Shown: one piece after another, positions 60,226 through 64,000 of the stretch
Numbering within the stretch: the first letter of the stretch is position 1
Layout of the letters: each line of letters starts with the position of its first letter
Assembly (NCBI RefSeq): GCF_958979055.1
Contig: NC_084899.1
Location: 24,123,501 to 24,187,500 of the forward strand
DNA length: 64,000 bases
Direction of reading: 5' to 3'
DNA from: Alnus glutinosa
Taxonomy: Eukaryota > Streptophyta > Magnoliopsida > Fagales > Betulaceae
Position numbers and translations under genes: made by a program
The notes under the pieces: model-generated
Told to the model about the DNA's origin: nothing
What the model saw: only the letters and a program-made list of their open reading frames with translations
Databases searched by the model: none

Positions 60226-62237
60226 TTATGCTTCAGCCCTCCTCTCAGAGGAAGATCCCCTCTCAGATTCTGACCTCCTCCTCCTCTCAGAGGAAGACCT
60301 ACTTGAGCGAGCCAGAGTTGTCTCCTGCCTGTTATATTTCAGCCTTCTGGCTTCCTCTCGAGAAATCTGGAAAGCATTGGCGACGACTTCGTCCGGCAAG
60401 GCCCGGATGGCCGAGGTTCGTCCCGCAAGAGGACTAACCATAGCGTTGTCGTTGGTCTTGAAGGCCACCCACTCGAAACCCTCATTGCTCGCCCGTTTCG
60501 CAACCGCGAAGTTCTGTGGGATGGTCAAGAGCTGACCCTGTCTAAGCTCATCGTCGAACACGGTCTGACCGTTGTCGTCGACCACCTGAACCTGGGCACG
60601 ACCCCTTAGGGCGTACACCAAACTGTGGGCATTCAGGTTCCAGTGCGGTACATAAAGACCATCCTGCATGCACAAGATATATAGTGCTTTATATATACAT
60701 ATATATCATCTGATTAAAAATTGATTTTTTGTTTTTATTTTTTATTTTTTTTTGTTTAAAATAAAACAGATAGGACATGAATAGTAATTGATGAAGTTTG
60801 TGCAACATTTTTCTCGCACATCCTGCCACGATCCATTAGGCTGTGCATCAGTTGTAAAAATATTTATAAAAAAAGTAGTTTGTCCATGCAACATTTTTCC
60901 CTCTTGCGTACCCTTTCTAGATCTCCTCTCTCAGCACTGAGTTGGAGCCAGCGGAGAACTGGGAAGGTAAGGCCGTTCGCGGTGTTGATGCGACCGGCTT
61001 GTTCAGTGTAAATGTCGGCGCGTGAACGGTCACCGATGTTCTCGGTGAGCCTCAAAGAGCAAATTGTCTCCTCAAGGCCATTCTCATCACGTCCACGTCC
61101 ACGTCCTCCCTGGCGACGCTGGCGTTCCCGCTCTTGCTCTCTTTGCCTCTCTTGCCTCTCCTCTCGCTGCCATTCCTCACGTGACCTTTGTGGCCTGACC
61201 ACCTGAAGCTCGCCTTCCACTCTCACTATGTTCCTCCTGTTGTCCTGATTGCTCTGAAGCCTTCTGGCCGTCTCAACATCCACGTTGAAGGCGTCAGCCA
61301 AAAACTCGGCATCGAAGCCACTGAATACGTTGTTTCCTTCGCCCCTCTGTCGTTCGCCTTCCTCACCACGCTCGCCATGGCGCTGTTGGCGACGTTGTTG
61401 TTGGCGGCGGTGCTGCTCGTATTGCTGGTGACCCTGTCGCTGATGCTCGTCCTCTGGGTTACCAGCGAGGTAGAAGTGCTAAACCCACATACAAAGAATA
61501 CAATAATTAAATACATACAATATATTATATACATGCAAGTATATATATTGTAATTTCACGAGCGAGCTAGGGAGCGTGAGTTTCTTACTCTAGGGTTCTC
61601 GTCAAGCTGGTTGTCATTGTTGTTGGTGTGAAGGAGAGAGACTGCGACAACTGGGGAATCCCCGTCGTTGTAGCACCAATGGGCTACTCCAGCCGGCAAT
61701 GCGATGATGTCTCCCTCTCGGAAGTGTCGAATCTTCTGATGCCGGTCTTGTTGAGACCTGCGGCTCTTTCCCTGCCCCTGTTGAGATTGTTGTTGAGGTT
61801 CTTCAAATGTTTCAGGACAGCCAGGAAACAGGATCCCGCTGATTCCCCTACCTGTACTCAAAAAAAGTTAGTAGTTGTACGTGTAATAGAATGAATTTGC
61901 AACAAGATCGAGCTAGCTAGCTAGCTAGTTCGTAATTTTCACCTCTTTCAATGTATACGAGTTCTGGAGCATTGCTGTATTGAGGCAAGAGAAGGCCGTT
62001 GGGCTCAATGGTACGCCGGATGACGGCCACCCCAGCGCACTGGAATTGCTGGTCGTTGTGGTCCCAAGACTCGATCACGCCGGCTTCAGCCTCAACGCGG
62101 TTAGTGGGTTCAAGGGCATCGAGCCTGTCGAGCCGGCACTCGCCAAACTGTCGTTGTTGCTGCCGCCTTTGAGCTAGGCAGCCATTGAAGAGCACAAGAA
62201 GGCACAGAGAAAAAGAGACCAAGGTAAGCTTGGCCAT
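60226..62237 (-). CDS. 11S globulin (legumin) seed storage protein, gene 4
   Basis: Minus-strand exons 62237-61943, 61851-61589, 61478-60912 and 60663-60226 join to 520 residues. Exon 1 encodes the same residues as gene 3. Differences are confined mainly to the variable loop of exon 3 ([18 protein letters not shown] here) and a two-residue GR insertion before the processing site, which is Asn319-Gly320 in [13 protein letters not shown]. Signal peptide, both cupins, the conserved cysteines (FGEC, FQCAGV, PGCPE, HWCYN, TICSL) and the SSSERR tail are all intact. The gene faces gene 3 tail to tail. Its coding potential is intact, but its promoter has lost the RY core. The near identity to gene 3 points to recent duplication or gene conversion. 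Confidence 0.96.
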
Positions 62238-62289
62238 GGCTGTTGTTTAATTTGGTTCTGACGTGAAGTGGCGACTGGGGGATGCCGGA

Positions 62290-62375
62290 ATTTATAGGAG
62301 AGTGAGGGAGTGGGTGAGGGCCGACACGTATGAGATAGTGCGTCGGGAATCTTTTGCCATTCTTCACTTTGTATG
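62290..62375 (-). promoter_or_regulatory. 11S globulin gene 4 promoter, RY core altered
   Basis: On the minus strand the TATA box TATAAAT is at 62296-62290. A TACGTGTC element lies upstream near 62332-62325. The site corresponding to the RY motif reads CATACAAAG (62375-62367), where genes 1 and 3 have CATGCAAAG. Confidence 0.7.
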
Positions 62376-63013
62376 GCTTCCCAACTCTAATATCTTACAC
62401 GTACCTCATGAACGTTTGTTTGGGCGCGCAGGTGGCACTCTGCTTCATGAATCTTCAGAGAAACAATCGAACACCCATGAACTGCATGTCTTCATCACGA
62501 ACAGAGCTTTTATAAATTTGATTCTTTTCCGTGATTTTCAGGTCTATCATCATCAATTAATGACCCCGCACTCGGACAGGAATATATTTGTGTATATCAT
62601 GATCATCATGAAGGTCTATCATCATCAATTAATAGAGAAGAACTATTTAACAATTCTCATTAGATTTTATAGCAATATTCAACTGTGTATATGATATCAC
62701 GTTTTAAGTACTGACCTAGCTAGCAATATGAATGATATAAATTTTATTGTCACATATGCATGAAATGGGTACTATATCTTTTACAACAATTTTATTAGAA
62801 ATTGAAGTGACAATTTGCTTACATACTGTATAGTAAAAGTTGCAGTTGTAGTAAAAGATGATTAAGGGATATTATAGCTTCCACCACAATTTTATTTACA
62901 AGTTGACCTGGTAGTTCATAATTAGTGAAATATTTATATATATATGACTTCCAACTTAATTAATTGGGGGTTGAGTTGTACATCAATTACCATATACTCT
63001 TAATCATTTTACC

Positions 63014-63178
63014 AGATAAATGCTATTTTGCATCTCCCAACCTAGTTAGTTGACGAATCAAGTTCAATCTATCCTTCAATCAATCTTAATTAAAAATGAA
63101 AAACAAAATTTAAGTGTGGATTGAGTATGCCATGTCAACTAAGTATGTTTGGAGAATACAAAATATCATTTATCTTTC
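63014..63178. mobile_element. Foldback MITE (AAATGCTA type), right-arm copy
   Basis: Ends ATAAATGCTATTTTGCATCTCC and GGAGAATACAAAATATCATTTATC are inverted matches. It corresponds to the MITE at 48374-48538 and sits at the matching place in the duplication. Confidence 0.7.
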
Positions 63179-63271
63179 AACAATTGTTCCATCAATTTAT
63201 ATATATATAAAAGAAAATTATCTAATATTTTATTAATTATAATCTAGCTGTCACGTTAATTTATATATATA

Positions 63272-63400
63272 GGAAAATGTTATTTACACATCATGGGTAC
63301 AACAGGAGTACAACAGCCCCTCACATGAGAGTGAGCCCCACACACTGGGACCCACCCTATGTGAGGGGCTGTCATGATCTTGATGTGTAAAGAACAAGCC
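63272..63400. mobile_element. Foldback element, ACAGCCCCTCACAT arms
   Basis: TTATTTACACATCA and ACAGCCCCTCACAT near 63280-63327 recur inverted near 63357-63393 (ATGTGAGGGGCTGT, TTGATGTGTAAAGAA). It is a short hairpin-forming element. I saw no clear counterpart in the left arm, so it may post-date the duplication. Confidence 0.6.
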
Positions 63401-64000
63401 CCATGTGTATATATATATATATATATAATATCCTAACGACACTCTACTAAGAGAAAAGTTATACTCGCTTTGCCCACTAGGACTCATATGAGCCCATTTT
63501 TCAAGGAGATGGGTTCTTGGGTGGAGTCCAACGAAGCCGGAATCAAATTAACACGTTCATTTTTTGACAAGATGCTTGAAGCTGGCTGAACCATGGGCTG
63601 ATTTTGGTGAAGTGTAGACCCAAATGAAGATGCGGCCTAAACTTTGAATGAGATATACGTACCCAGTGGCCCAAAGTCAAACTAATTAATCAATGGGAAA
63701 CTAGTGGCCGGCCTCGCTACATTAACGATTTTGCGCCTTTAAGTTATTAAATAGAAGATATTTTTTCATATAGTCTTCTTATTATTATTTTGGGGTTATG
63801 ATGGCACAAGCCGCACAAAATTCTAGCATGGTATCTATAGGCATGCTTGCTTACGCTTACGGATCATAATTATTTATAATTATTTGTTTGAATTTAAAAG
63901 AATTTAAGCAGTTGATTGTTATAGACTATTTATGAGATCAACTTGACCGGATAAGTAGTTGGATAACCCAATTTTTATTTGGTCAGGTGAATTCTATAAG

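Larger units (their letters stand above)
59880..63710 (-). repeat. Inverted duplication, right arm (gene 4)
   Basis: Reverse-complement match to about 47900-51840, covering gene 4, its promoter, a shared MITE and over 1 kb of upstream DNA. Gaps of tens of bases occur in the flanks, for example about 50 bases of gene 3's 3' UTR are missing here. Confidence 0.75.

Noticed and set aside
1-64000. CRISPR array, operon, phage or other prokaryote-style defence system
   Set aside because: The introns, promoters, LINEs and storage-protein genes are plant nuclear; direct repeats found are microsatellites, MITEs or short tandem duplications.

Overview
This is a nuclear plant DNA window: AT-rich, with spliced genes, long introns full of non-LTR retrotransposon debris, plant microsatellites and many MITEs. 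The encoded 11S seed globulins closely match, from memory, those of nut-bearing Fagales (hazelnut Cor a 9 type). I infer a member of the order Fagales, probably Betulaceae or a close relative; the species cannot be fixed from sequence alone.

Layout, left to right. (1) 1-1920: last intron and terminal exon of a TOM1-like (TOL) endosomal sorting protein; the intron carries a foldback element. (2) 3262-29242: a complete 18-exon SMC1 cohesin gene (1214 codons). Every junction could be placed by frame. Seventeen exons join at ordinary GT-AG introns or the gene ends, but intron 7 is an AT-AC intron with U12-type signals. Introns 1, 12 and 13 are swollen by an LTR-like element and at least eight L1-type LINE pieces in both orientations. 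(3) 31754-35377: a four-exon patellin (CRAL-TRIO/SEC14 plus GOLD), whose first intron holds an antisense pseudogene of a plant B-type CDK. (4) 36349-36421: tRNA-Arg(CCG). (5) 38957-62237: an 11S globulin cluster with three intact four-exon genes (two on +, one on -) and one broken, more diverged copy. Genes at 49408 and 62237 are near-identical and lie tail to tail as the arms of a large inverted duplication. The arms extend well beyond the coding region and enclose about 8.8 kb of transposon-rich DNA: a LINE with RNase H, a MULE-like TIR element with a 9-bp target duplication, and a hAT-like element.

The genes do not form a functional operon. SMC1 is housekeeping (cohesin ring), TOL and patellin act in membrane traffic, and the globulins are seed storage proteins. 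The globulin promoters share a TATA box, an ACGT core (TACGTGTC type) and an RY motif. The RY core is lost by one base change in the minus-strand copy. No bacterial, viral or CRISPR-like system is present. The most notable signals are the AT-AC intron in SMC1, the inverted globulin duplication with promoter divergence, the MULE-like element, and a crowd of small foldback MITEs around the storage-protein genes.
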